From Pohlia nutans (taxonomy: Eukaryota; Streptophyta; Bryopsida; Bryales; Mniaceae), in assembly GCA_022496805.1 (NCBI GenBank), contig CM040103.1, forward strand, positions 23,846,820-23,910,819: DNA of 64,000 bases. Direction: 5' to 3'. Shown one piece after another: positions 45,560 through 57,924 of the stretch (position 1 is the stretch's first letter; every line of letters begins with the position of its first letter). Below the pieces are notes generated by a model that did not search any database, had not been told where the DNA came from, and worked only from the letters and a program-made list of their open reading frames with translations. The position numbers and the translations under genes are program-made.

Positions 45560-48500
45560 GATTCATAAACATCAGCAAAAACACGACTATGAGCACAAAC
45601 AGCATGAATTCAATTAGACGACTATGAACACGAGCAAGAACACGACCAGCATGAACACGAAGACCATGAACACGAAGATGAACACCAGCACGAGCTGGTG
45701 TTCATCTTTGTGTTCATGGTCTTCGTGTTCATGCTGGTCGTGTTCTTGCTCGTGTTCATGGTGTTCATCTTTGTGTTCATGGCCGTGATGCTGGTGGTCA
45801 TCATCGTGTACATCTTCGTATTCATGGTCTTCATGATCTTGCTGGTGTTGATGGTCGTGTTCATGGTGATCGTGTGAATTACCTCTGGGTCTAGCACTGG
45901 GATTAGCATTGGCTATGTCAGTGGGGGTATAGCTCGTGTACGAGCACTAGTTCAGTGAGGTGCAATTCACAAGGGCAGGGATCCCTATTTTTGAAATGGC
46001 ACCAGAAGATGAACACCAGATGATGAACACCATGAACACGACCATGAGCACGAACAACATGAATTCAATTGGACGACTATGAACACGAGCAAGAACACGA
46101 CCAGCATGAACACGAAGACCATGAACACAAAGATGAACACCAGCACGAGCTGGTGTTCATCTTCGTGTTTATGGTCTTCGTGTTCATGCTGGTCGTGTTC
46201 TTGCTCGTGTTCGTAGTTTTTGTGTCTTTGAGCTCGGGGATTAGCTTTGGGTATAGCTCTAGATATATAGCTCGGGCACGAGCTATACTCGTTTGAGGTG
46301 CCAGCCACTCTGGGGTATACACGAGTAGAGGACCTTGAACTCCAGAAAGAATACGACCAGCATGAGCACGGAGACCATGAATACGAAGATGAACACTAAC
46401 AGAAATGAAAAAAGTAGAAATAAATACTATTAGTGTCACTCCAGATGTATAGCTCATGTACGAGCTCTAGTTTTGGGAGGTGCTAGCCACTAGGGGTGGG
46501 ATCTCTATATTTGTTTTAGACACCTCGATTTCGTTGCTGTCCGGGTAGCTCTCGTGTACGAGCCCTTGGTGCTGCCTGTTCCTGGTGCTCTCGGATGTTC
46601 CTGGTACTCGGGGGTGGCACGTAGAGTGGGACCTGCGAAAGCACTGAGAATATTTTAAGACTAAAATAAATCTACTTGGTTTCGCTCTGGATGTATAGCT
46701 CGTGCACGAGCTCAACTTAGAGAGGTGCCAGCCATCGGGAGGAGGATCCAAATTTTGTGTTGGACACCAGTCAATCGTGGTGGCACGAGTATCGCTCGTG
46801 TACGAGCACGCCACGCAAAGGCTGCCTCTTACTTGGGGATAGCGCATTATGAGTCACATATTGAGCCTCGGGCCATCCCAACGGACTAGTTATGATACAC
46901 CAGCGCCCTCAAATAGATCAATTTTTGGATATAGAACTAAACAAGAGAGCAAGCGCACTACCGACGTTGTTTATTGTTGCAAATTAACTATCACGCATGC
47001 GGGGAAGTATATAATCATCGTCAATAAATTCAATTATCCGTTTTGACCCAACTAGACCGCGTGTACAAGAGGGTCCACCATAAGCACTGGTGTCGTTCTA
47101 GATGTATAGCTCGTGTACGAGCTCTAATTTTGTGACGTACCAGCCGCTGGGGTAGAAGACCATGATAACCAGCAAGAACACGAGTTCATGGTGTTCCTGT
47201 CCCTGAGCTCTGGGTTTAGCTTTGGGTTTAGCTCTGGATGTATAGCTCGTGCACGAGCAATATAACTGTGAGGTGCGAGCTACTGGGGGCTGAACAAGAG
47301 TGGAGGACCATGATCACAAGCAAGAACACGACCAACAAGGACACGAAGACCATGAACACGATGATGAATACCAGCACGAGCTGGTATTCATCTTCGTGCT
47401 CATGGACTTCGAGTTCTTGCTGGTCGTGTTCTTGCTCGTGTTGAAAGTGTTCGTGTAATGGAGCTCTGGGTTCAGCTCTAGGTTTAGCTCTGGATGTATA
47501 GCTCGTGCACGAGCTATGTACTTGTGAGGTGCGAGCCACTGGGGGTGAACAAGAGTAGAGGACCATGAACACCAGCAAGAGCACTACCAGCAAGAACACG
47601 AAGACCATGAACACGAAGATGAACACCAGCACAAGCTGGTGCTCATCTTCGTGTTCATGGACTTCGTGTTCTTGCTGGTCGTGCTCTTGTTGGTATTGAT
47701 AGTGTTTGTGCCGTTGAGCTCTGGGTTTAGCTCTAGGTTTAGCTCAATATGTATAGCTCGTGCACGAGCTATGTACTTGTGAGGTGCGAGCCACTCGGGG
47801 TGAACAAGTGTAGAGGACCATGAACACGAGCAAGAGCACGACCAGCAAGAACACGAAGACCATGAACACGAAGATGAACACTAGCACGAGCTGGTGCTCA
47901 TCTTCGTGTTCATGGACTTCGTGTTCTTGCTGGTCGTGCTCTTGCTCGTGTAGATATTGTTCGTGTCGTGGAGCTCTAGGTTTAGCTCTAGGTTTAGCTC
48001 TGGATGTATAGCTCGTGCATGAGCTATGTACTTGTGAGGTGCGAGCCACTGGGGGTGAACAAGAGTAGAGGACCATGAACACCAGCAAGAGCACTACCAG
48101 CAAGAAAAACGAAGTCCATGAACACGAAGATGAACACCAGCACGAGCTGGTGCTCATCTTCGTGTTCATGGACTTTGTGTTCTTGCTGGTCGTGCTCTTG
48201 TTGGTATTGATAGTGTTCGTGTCGTTGAGCTCTGGGTTTAGCTCTAGGTTTAGCTCAATATGTATAGCTCGTGCACGAGCTATGTACTTGTGAGGTGCGA
48301 GCCACTCGGGGTGAACAAGTGTAGAGGACCATGAACACGAGCAAGAGCACGACCAGCAAGAACACGAAGACCATGAACACGAAGATGAACACCAGCTCGT
48401 GTTCATGGTCTTCGTGTTTTTGCTGGTCGTGTTCATGCTGTTGTTCATGGTCTTCGTGTTCTTGCTGGTGATCTTGGGCGTGTTCATGGTGTTCATCTTC

Positions 48501-48750
48501 GTGTTCATCTTCGTGTTCATGGTCTTGTTGGTGGTCATGGTCGTGTTGATTGTGTTTGTTTTCGTGTTCATCTTCACGTTCATCTGCGTGTTCATGTTCT
48601 TCGTGTTCTTGCTGGTGAACATGGTCGTGTTCAAGTTCTTCGTGTTCTTGCTGGTGAGCATGGTCGTGTTCATGGTCTTCGTGGGGTTTAGCTCTGGGTG
48701 TACCACTGTTGGTATAGCTCGTGTACGAGCTCAAGTCTTGTGAGGTGCTA
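45560..48750. repeat. Hairpin repeat block A: GAACAC/GTGTTC arms and GCTCGTGCACGAGC dyads
   Basis: Units of about 256 bases (clear at 47243, 47501, 47757, 48009 and 48266) consist of a GAGCTCTGGGTTTAGCTCT lead, the dyad GCTCGTGCACGAGC, a GAGGTGCGAGCCACTGGGGG stretch, and a long inverted repeat. The inverted repeat has arms of 45-65 bases made of GAACAC, AAGAACACGA and ATGAACACGAAG words around a short CACGAGCTGGTG centre. The arms are nearly perfect, so RNA or single-stranded DNA from here would fold into strong hairpins. ORFs full of MNT and CSS repeats arise from these words on both strands and are not genes. Confidence 0.9.
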
Positions 48751-48770
48751 GCCACTTGGGTGCGATCCTA

Positions 48771-51700
48771 ATGTGGACAGGATTTGAATGTTTTGATCAG
48801 CTAGAAGAAGAAGAGCCTCTTAGCAAATGCCCTGACGATGTTACTACCATTGCCCAAAGTCAGATACTACACAGGAAGAATCTCAAGGTTGATTTCAATA
48901 GTGTGATTAATGACATGCGAATCTTGCCAATCAAGAATGCCCGCCTTCAGGTTCCCTTGTGCCGCATGATTGTCATGGATGAAGTACGAGCAGTTGGTGA
49001 AGTAGACGTGCAACGTCTCGAGAGCGAATTTGTCAACGGCTATCGTGATGGTGATCGTGTTCTGTACTTATCGGTGTACAATAACCTGGAAGTATCACGG
49101 GACGTTACGGACCAAATCACCTCCCAATGGAGCCCTCTCTGGCAGAAGGTCAATCTAGAGTTTGAGCGCGAGCTAGAAGCAGATGATGATCTTGCCAGTC
49201 TGAGGGGCAAGATGTTTTATGTATGGGATGGAAATCACCGTGTCACTACGTGGACGCGCTATATCAAGAACTTCCACGCAGATGAAGAAAAATGGCATTA
49301 CAGAGTTCATTGTATGATGCTGGATCCAAGAGGACAAGTGGCGCTCTTGCTGAATGCAATGAGTGATGTTAACTGGTGCAGTATCTTAACTTTTCTATCA
49401 TTTAGTTCTTCATGTTTTCTAACTTGAGCGTTTGACCAAACTATTACTTGGTTTTGTAGGTCAACGAAAAATGATCACGTTAAGAGCACGCTACGAGCCA
49501 AATTACGCCGCGTCAGAACATTTGGTGTTCTCCCACTTACGGCATTCAAGGACCTCATTACCCCGGAAGAATATCAATACTGCGAGAAAGTTAAACCCAA
49601 ACACCCTTCTTGGTACTCGCTCACGATCACGATCTTCATTACATTCCTATACCGGGTGAGCAACTTCTCATTCAATACCTTAACCTTGTGCTTTAATTGC
49701 AATTGATCGTGACATACTTATCGCATTTTACCTCTTGCAGAGAGAGATATCGATTGCAGCTGACGATGCAGCTCGTGAATACCAGAAGAATACTCGTCCT
49801 GAGGAAAGGACCCCAAACGGAATATGGGAGGCAATGAAGGAATCGACTCGAAAGTTTGTGAAAGCCGTGAAAGGGAACTTCTTTGATAAATACATGTCTG
49901 TGGCAAATCCAGCAAATGGAGAAGACTTCATGAAAGAGGTGCGTTAGAGTAATTCCTTTATTACCCGTATATTGGTCGCGATTGTATGTTTTTCAAAACT
50001 ACTGACCTTTTCAAATCCTGTCTATAGATCGATCGGCACTTTAGCGAGAACGTCCCATCCGAGATGACCATTGAGAAACTACAGAAACTTGCGACATCTA
50101 TTACAGATGGGAAGTACAAGGCAAGGTGGTTGCGCTGGTGGAATTCCTCTGTTGACGCAAGGCGTGCGTATCGATTTTTAGTTGGAAAGCATAAGGATCA
50201 TGTCTGGGACAGCTGGGTGGACAAAGCAACCATCTGGGCAGAGGTGAATTTCTTTAGCTTTGTTCTATTGTTTACTTTTGCATTTGGATCCGGATTTGAT
50301 AATCAGACGCACGATAATGAGCAGAGCTCGTACTAGAGACTAAGTTTTCAAGAGTGCCAGCTAATAGAGGATGGAACATATATTCACTTACATTGTCGAT
50401 TTGTAGTGGTGGACTGTGATGCTCAAGAGTGACATGTATCGCCATGGTCTTCGTGATCTTGCTGGTGTTCATGGTCGTGTTCATGGTGTTCGTGTCCTTT
50501 AGCTCACGGATTTACTCTGGGTTTAGCTCTGGCTGTACCACTCGGGGTATAGCTCGTATACGAGATCTGGATTTGTGATGTGACAGCCACTAGGGGTGAA
50601 CACGAGTAGAGAACCATGAATACCAGCAAGAACAAGAAGACCATGAACACGAAGATGAACACCAGCACGAGCTCGTGTTCATGGTCTTCGTTTTCTTGCT
50701 GGTGTCCATGGTCGTGTTCATAGTGCTCATCATCTCGTGTTCGTGGTGAACACCAGATGATGAACACCATGAACACGACCATGAACACCAACAGCATGAG
50801 CACGAGTAGACGACCATGAACACGAGTAAGAACACGACCAGCAATATCACGATGACCATGAACACGAAGATGAACACATGCACGAGCTGGTGTTCATCTT
50901 CGTGTTCATGGTCTTCGTGTTCTTGCCGGTCGTGTTCTTGCTGGTGTTCATGGTCGTGTTTATGGTGTTCGTGTCGTTTAGCTCTGGGATTTTCTTTGGG
51001 TTTAGCTCTGGGTGTACCACTCTGGGTATAGCTCGTATACGAACTCTAGTTTGTTGAGGTGCCAGCCACTAGGGGTGAACACGAGTTGAGAACTATGAAT
51101 GCCAGCAAGATCACGACCAGCAGGATCTCGACGACCATGAACACGAAGATGAACACCTGCACGACCTGGTGTTCGTCTTTGTGAGCATGGTCATCGTGTT
51201 CTTGCCGGTCGTGTTCTTGCTGCTTTTTATGGACGTGTTCATAGTGTTCATCATCTGGTGTTTACCACGAACACCAAATGATGAACACCTTGAACACGAC
51301 CATGAACACCAACAGCATGAGCACCAGTAGACGACCATGAACAAAAACAAGAACATGACCAACAAGAACACAAGGACCATGAACACGAAGATGAACACCA
51401 GTGCGAGCTGGTGTTCATCTTTGTGTTCATGATCTTCGTGTTCTTGTTGGTGTTCATTGTGTACGTGTTGATGGTGTTCATCTTCTCGTGTTCGAGGTGA
51501 ACACCTGAAGAAGATCACCATGAACACGAAGACTATGAACACCATGAACACGACCAACTGGTGTTCATCTTCGTGTTCATGGTCTTCGTGTTCTTGCAGG
51601 TGATCATGGTCGTATTCATGGTGTTCATCTTCGTGTTCACCTTCGTGTTCATGGTCCTGTTCATGCTGGTGTTCATGGTCCTGTGAATTAGCTCTGGGTT

Positions 51701-54700
51701 TAGCTTTGGTTTAGCTCTGGCGATTTCACTGGGGGTATAGCTCGTGTACGACCTCTAGTTTTGAGACGTGCAATCCACGAGGGGTGGGATCCCAATTTTT
51801 GTTCTGTCACCAGAAGATGAACACCATGGACACAACCATGAACACGAACCGCATGAACACGAGTAGACGACCAGCATGACCACCAGCAAGAACACGACCA
51901 GCATGAACACGAAGACCATGAACACGAAGATGAACACCAGCTCGCGCTGGTGTTCATCTTCGTGTTCATGGTCTTCGTGTTCTTGCTGGTGATCATCGTC
52001 GTGTTCATTGTGTTCATCATCGTGTTCATCTTCGTGTTCATGGTCATGTTCTTGCTGGTGTTAATGGCCGTGATCATGGTGTTCATCTTCGTGTTCATCT
52101 TCGTGTTCTCGCTGGTGTTCATGGTCGTGTTCATGGTGCTCGTGTAGATTAGCTCTGGGTTTAGCTCTTGGTTTAGTTTTGGATGTATAGCTCGTGCACG
52201 AGCTCTATTCTTGTGAGGTGCTAGCCACTGGGGGTGAACACGAGGTCCATTGCATGCAGAACTCTAACTATTGGGATTTTGGCAATAGTTGGAAGAGGCC
52301 GTCGTGAAGATGGTTGATGAAATTCTCAAAGACGAGAACATCACTGTTGATTGGACAATTTTTGGTACACGGAAACCAGGCAATTATGTAGAGAGTTGGC
52401 GAATTCTGCTATGGGACAAGGCCTTTAGCAATTTCTTTGGCACAAAAGACAACAAGCTTTACATTAAGAAGACTCCGTTCAAAGATTACCCAGGAACAAC
52501 TCAAGCGGTCAAGCGTGTTGTCTACAGGTTTGCGCTCAATTAGAATACGTCTTCCATTACTCTTGTTTCTTTTGTAGCATGATCATCATTATTGTGTTAT
52601 CATTCATTAGAACTCATATTGTTGATCTTTCTAATGCTAGGTACCTAGTCCGTATGCTGGTCGCGAAGAAAGTCATTTCAAAGGATGCATTACCACTCTA
52701 CTTTGAGTCCTGGCTCCAGAAAGGCTCGGACATGGCCATGTTCACGTTCGAGCAGTTCAAGAGATTTAATGCAAAGCATTTGGATTCTGGATGCTGGTAC
52801 CTGGATTGCAGTCGAAATTATACTCCATTGACAGGGGTTGTTGAGCGGACTGCCATTGACGGAGGTCAAGCTCCAGTGGAAGCCGTGGATGACATCTCAA
52901 ACGAAGAGTACCTTCAGGTTATCCAGCCTCCCAAGGAGAAGAAGAAGCGACAAACCAAGGCAGATAAAGAGAAGGCTGAGAGAGAGAGAATCGAGAAGGA
53001 GAAGGCGGAGAAGGAGGCAATCGAGGAGAAGGAGAGTGGAGCCAAAGAGAAAGGAGACAAAGAGAAGGGAGCCAAAGAGAAGGGGACCAAAGAACAAGGA
53101 GCCAAAGAGGCCTTGGTTGCAACGGAGGAGGCTGGCAACGAGGACTCTGGTAGAGACGACGAGTCTCCATTAGACGCACCCTTTGTCAGTCATGACACTG
53201 CAGGTCGTTCGGAGGATCTGGCTCTCGAATGTACCACACCATTGGCGCCAGATTCATCCATTTCGAATGGGTTTCATGCATCAGTGCACCGCTTGCGAAA
53301 GAAGAAGCAGTCTCAGTTTCCATGTGCCAGCTCATCTAGGGTTGAACAAACGTCATTGCGGGTGCATCTGGAGTGTACATCTCTACAAGAGCTTGCGGAT
53401 AATGCGCAAAAGTCTTTAGCGGTTGATCCTCGATGGGTACAGCTGCACGACTGCATCGCAAAGGTGATTTTAATTCCCACGATCCATCATGTTCAATTGG
53501 CTCACATCTCTTTTCATTGCTACGCTAACTTGGATTATTGTTTAATGGGTAGGCAAATTCCAGTCGCCAGCGACATGTGTCATCAGAGGTTTGCAAGAAA
53601 TTCAAGCACACAGGGATAGATTTAATTATTGCAGATATCCCTGAAAACTTGCCCGTTCCTGGCATCTCAACAACTGTTCCAGATTGGAACTCGCGTGTAA
53701 CGAATTATATAGAATACGTATTTCAGATGGCTGACAATATTCTTCACGACGACGGTGCACTGGTTCTCATTCATTGTGACGATCGTGCCTTGATGATGGA
53801 AATCGATGGGAGGGCTGACCAGTATGACATGAAACTCCTCAAGGATTGGTGGGGCATTAATGAACTCTGCTTGGCATTGCCTCGAGATCCAACTCTCACG
53901 GTAACAACTACACTGTAATTGCTAGATTCCATATGATTTTCTCGTTCCATAATTATATCTTCATTCTTGGTTTGTATGTCAACTAATTTGTGTCGTATGT
54001 GATGGGGAGAAATGCCAGTCGGTTCGTTTTTGGATCCAGCTCTTTGTACGAAGCGTGATTCCTTCGCGCTTCTCTTTCTCTGAGAATCGAGGTGCACACT
54101 ATGGTGGTGACCCTGTTGAGAAGAACGACGCGCTGTTTAATCTCACGGATGACGATGTGACTATGAACAATGGCATACCGTGGCGTGGAGCACGTGAGAA
54201 GAACGAGCCATTTTTTCGCTTGCTAATTCAACAATTTTGCAAGCCTGGTGACATCGTACTTGATTGCAAAGCTTCCACTGGTATGACGTACATTCTTTAC
54301 TATGATATGCATTAATTGAGTTTTCTTCAATATTTGAACACTTTGCCTAATTCCTGATATTTTTATGATATAGGCACATCTGTGAAGGCGTGTATCGCAA
54401 CCGGCCGTCACGTCATTGCTTTGGAGGACGATCGTCTAATTTTCGACGCCCTGCTTGCACCCTTGGCACCTGCAAAAGTCCATGATTCTGCTGCGAAGGC
54501 AAAGATTACTACTCCACCAGTAAATCCCAATCCGGCTAAAAAACCCAAGAGGCAGTGGTTCACCACCACTTGTGCGTAAGTTGTGAAATTTGGCTTAAAT
54601 GATTTGGACTTGTCTAAATAATCATCACGGTTTCTCGTCCCATTCTACTCGTCTTATTCTACTCTAACTCGTTATACGGCTTGTGCAGAGAGTTTACCAG

Positions 54701-54896
54701 GGATCTAAAACTTCTTAGTTCGCCTTCATCATTCAAACTTCCTGAATACGCGGAAGAGTTTGCAAAGGCGTATGTCGCAGTATCTCCTAAATCACGTCGT
54801 AGTAGACGTTGCTATAATCCCAGAGTTCGTGAATTTGTAGATGACGAGGCTGATCAAGGTGAAGAATTCGAAGATGACTCCTCTGCTTCTAGTTAA
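48771..54896 (+). CDS. ParB-like / N4-N6-type DNA methyltransferase of M3 (ten exons, intact)
   Basis: Exons are 48771-49375, 49460-49655, 49741-49938, 50028-50243, 52289-52527, 52641-53463, 53553-53900, 54019-54280, 54374-54575 and 54689-54896. All phases agree, giving about 1098 residues. The ATG is the first in the open frame; earlier exons are possible. Domains: ParB/sulfiredoxin-like with DGNHR at 153-157; a conserved middle region (WWNSSVDARRAYRF, WRILLWDKAF); a Lys/Glu coiled region near 560-640; then the methyltransferase. DIPE (787-790) stands for DPPY, and DCKASTG (957-963) for DPFxGxG. IV precedes I as in beta-class DNA amino-methyltransferases, with GRHVIALEDD after motif I. The tail is Ser/Arg- and acid-rich. 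ParB-methyltransferase fusions are known from phages and bacteria; the eukaryotic introns here argue against contamination. Activity is not certain. Confidence 0.82.
50330..52250. repeat. Hairpin repeat block B inside methyltransferase intron 4
   Basis: The 2-kb intron between the fourth and fifth exons is filled with the same inverted repeats as block A, with dyads near 50551, 51029, 51738 and 52191. The other introns of the gene are only 57-118 bases. The intron boundaries (GAG|GTGAAT and CAATAG|TTG) lie just outside the repeats, so the array expanded within an existing intron. Confidence 0.88.
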
Positions 54897-56040
54897 GGGC
54901 AAGGTTATAGAATGTTTTGTGGTCAGGATATCACTCCATCTTCAGGAACCACTCCGCAATGTTTATGTTTTATAATGAGAATTATGGCATTGATTATAGT
55001 AGTTACCATGCTCACACAATTTCTTCCTGGTAGTGCTTGCCACTCTTGGCTCCTTCATGTTGATAATCTAAAATTGCTTTGGGCACGTTCCGTTGGGTAC
55101 GTCACTTTGGGTGGCAAGTTGCGGGTCTCCAGAGGGTCACGACCATGAACACCAGCAAGAGCACGTCCAGCAAGAACACGACCACCAAGAACACGACCAC
55201 CAAGAACACGAGGACCATGAACACGAAGATGAACACCAGCATAAACTGGTGTTCATATTCGTGTTCATGGTCCTCGTGTTCTTGCTGGTGTTCATGGTGT
55301 TCGTGTTCATGGTGTTCATCTTCTGGTGTTCATGGTGAACACCAAAAGAAGATGACCATGAACACAAACACCATGAACACGACCATGAACACCAGCAAGA
55401 ACGCGACCATCAAGAACACAAAGACCATGAACACGAAGATGAACACCAGCTCGAGCTCGTGTTCATCTTCGTGTTCATGGTCTTCGTGTTCATGGTCTTC
55501 GTGCTCATGCTGGTCGTGTTCTTGCTCGTGTTCATGGTGTTTGTGTCCTTGAGCTCTGGGTTTAGCTCTATATGTATAGCTCGTGCACGAGCTATATTCT
55601 TGTGAGGTGCCAGCCACTGGGGGTTGAACACGAGTAGAACACCATGAATACGAGCAAAAACACGACCAGCAAGAACACAAAGACCATGAACACAAAGATG
55701 AACACGAGCTCGTGCTGGTGTTCATCTTCGTGTTCATGGTCTTCGTGTTTTTCCTGGTCGTGTTCTTGATGGTCGCGTTCTTGCTGGTGTTCATGGTCGT
55801 GTTCTTGCAGGTGTTCGTGTTCATGGTCATCTTCTTTTGGTGTTCACCATGAACACCAGAATATGAACACTAGCAAGAACACGAAAACCATGAACACGAA
55901 GATGAACACAAGCTCTTCGTGTTCTTGCTGGTCGTGTTCTTGGTCGTATTCATGGTGTTCATCTTCTGGTGTTCTGTGAACATTAGAAGATGATCACCAT
56001 GAACACGAAACCATGAACACCACGGAAACTTAGTGTTATT
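54897..56040. repeat. Hairpin repeat block C downstream of the methyltransferase
   Basis: About 230 bases of unremarkable sequence follow the stop. From about 55130 the GAACAC/GTGTTC inverted repeats resume in several units, with a GCTCGTGCACGAGC dyad near 55579. The methyltransferase gene of M3 thus has this repeat upstream, in one intron and downstream. No gene is visible. Confidence 0.85.
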
Positions 56041-56373
56041 TGAAGGGTAGTGCTTGTACTTGAGCGCGACTCTTGGGATGTGACAAGAAAATTTCATGGA
56101 AGTCAACTTATTGTTGTAGGAGTAGTGGTAAGAACCGAACAATACCATTACGAAAAAGAGCCCGATTATAGTTTTTAATCAAAGATCCGTACACGTTGCA
56201 ATAGCTCCGTCCTGAATTTATTATGATGGAGTCCAGAGGATGCACATTTTGATACTATCACCGATACTATTCATTTTGATACTATCACCGATCCATTCAT
56301 CGATACTATTCAGCACACTGCGTTTCACCAAGTTTCCTAGGACTATAACGTCTGCACACAGAGATGTTCTGAA

Positions 56374-57523
56374 TTAAAGCCCATATCCAATGCTCATCGA
56401 GGACATATTCTGTTCACGACGAATGGCGAGTATGAACCCTTCGTAAACAGCTGATTGCTTCACAGAGCGCATCATATCGTCAACTGTTGCGATGTAGAGA
56501 CCCGTCCCTCTACTCTCCGACAGCCGTTTCCAGTGGCTATATGCGGTTCCGCCTAGATTACACGATGGTAAATCCGCCTCCACGCAGATTTTGAGATCCT
56601 GATCACAAGATTAAAAAGGGTCAGTGACATCGATAATCACATTACTGACATTTGTTTCAGCAATATATTCTCACAGCATCGATTCGAGAAATTACCAGGT
56701 GAAAGAAGCCGCCCCATTGACGGTATCTGAAGTGCCAGAATCCTAACCAATTATCCAGCAGTCGCACTCCATCTTCGATAGCAGCTCCTGAAGACAACCA
56801 CATATCTCTTACGCAGTGGTACAGCTCTTCAGACTCCCAAGCGGTCTTGGCCTCTTTGTAATCTTTACAAAGTTTCTTGTGGAACTCTTGACTGTTTGGC
56901 TGAATATTCTCCAGTGTCACCCGTTCCAATGAACCGGTCCAATCCATATCAAGACATCTCTCCCTACCAACCAACTTACAGTTTGGATCCCCATTCCCGT
57001 ATATGACCCTCAAAGCCTCCCAGTTAGCTTCATGTCGGTCCGCTATAAATCCTTTGAAGTAGGGATTGGGAACCCCGTTTCTTTCCATTACTTGATTAAA
57101 AGCTATCCACATGTGCTTCTGCGACTCCGCATCATTGTTGGTAATCTCACAAGTGGCTATGGTCATCAATCGACCAAATTCTGCATCAAAAACATGACAG
57201 GACATCGTCGTCCATCCAACCACTCTCTTGATATGGTCAAACATGATCCAGCAACTCGCTAGATCTCCTCCTGGCTGCATTCGCCTCACAAGATCAACCC
57301 CACAGCCCGATCCATCTTCCGACATCTTGAACAAGTACGTCCGCTCAGTGCAATCATCAACGATGTCGCACTGCTGAATGAACGAGTAAGGGCACTCGAT
57401 TCTCAACCGTTCTACGTCATCGTCTAAACCTAGGTCAGCCTCCACAGCCGAGTCGACGCTCACAGCATCCCTTTTGTATTGAGAATGAAACCTAGCAAAG
57501 TGCTCGATCATGGCTAGGTACAT
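56374..57523 (-). CDS. Isolated MULE-like transposase catalytic core (third subfamily)
   Basis: Exon 1 (57523 to about 56699) encodes MSEDGSGCGVDLVRRMQPGG, MFDHIKRV, CHVFDAEFGRLMTIATCE, GFIADRHEANWEALRVIYG, LSSGAAIEDG and WLGFWHFRYRQWGG. A CACCTG|GTAATT donor and a TGATCAG acceptor join exon 2 (about 56603-56374), which encodes EADLPSCNLGGTAYSHWKRL, YIATVDDMMRS and then stops. It has the core residues of transposases A and C but no N-terminal zinc region and no SWIM finger. A TAG lies in frame just before the first Met. It could be a remnant, or it could supply the catalytic part missing from ORF B in the same element. Confidence 0.7.
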
Positions 57524-57567
57524 CTAAGTCCGTGTTGGTACCCACGGACTTGGCCTATCTGCTACAC

Positions 57568-57924
57568 TCATGGTATCGAAATCTGTGCTACAATCTCCCG
57601 AGTATATGCTAGCCATTTGCGCATTACAACTATGAAGGTAATAAGCACACAAGATTGACTTAGAAGAGTGATCCTGCTATGGTAATGCAAACCGTGAATT
57701 CGATATATAACTACCATCAACATCCATGCACTTAGGTCATATCCTAGACCCTCAAAGTCAATATTGGTGAGCCCCATTTCAAAAGCGCATCTGTGAAGTA
57801 GACTCCAATAAATCAATTTTAACTTTCTGCAACTTTGGCATACCTGACATGGCCCCAGCAATGATCTAAAAGCGCTGTCCCAAATTCTAATCCAGACATT
57901 TTCTCTGATCTCTAAGATTGACAT
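57568..57924 (-). pseudogene. Possible fragment of the methyltransferase middle domain
   Basis: The ORF begins MSILEIRENVWIRIWDSAFR and then SLLGPCQ. This resembles the segment WRVKIWDRAFVNVF of the M1 methyltransferase and WRILLWDKAFSNFFG of the M3 copy, up to what may be an intron donor. The rest does not align. The match is short, so this is a tentative relic of a third copy. Confidence 0.35.

Noticed and set aside
48771..54896. Bacterial restriction-modification contamination
   Set aside because: The gene has nine spliceosomal introns and sits between plant transposon sequences with a second diverged copy in M1.
45622..55830. Ser/Cys/Thr/Asn-rich ORFs (MNTKMNTS, CSSSCSW and similar)
   Set aside because: They appear on both strands and in several frames of the GAACAC/GTGTTC hairpin words, so they are repeat artefacts.
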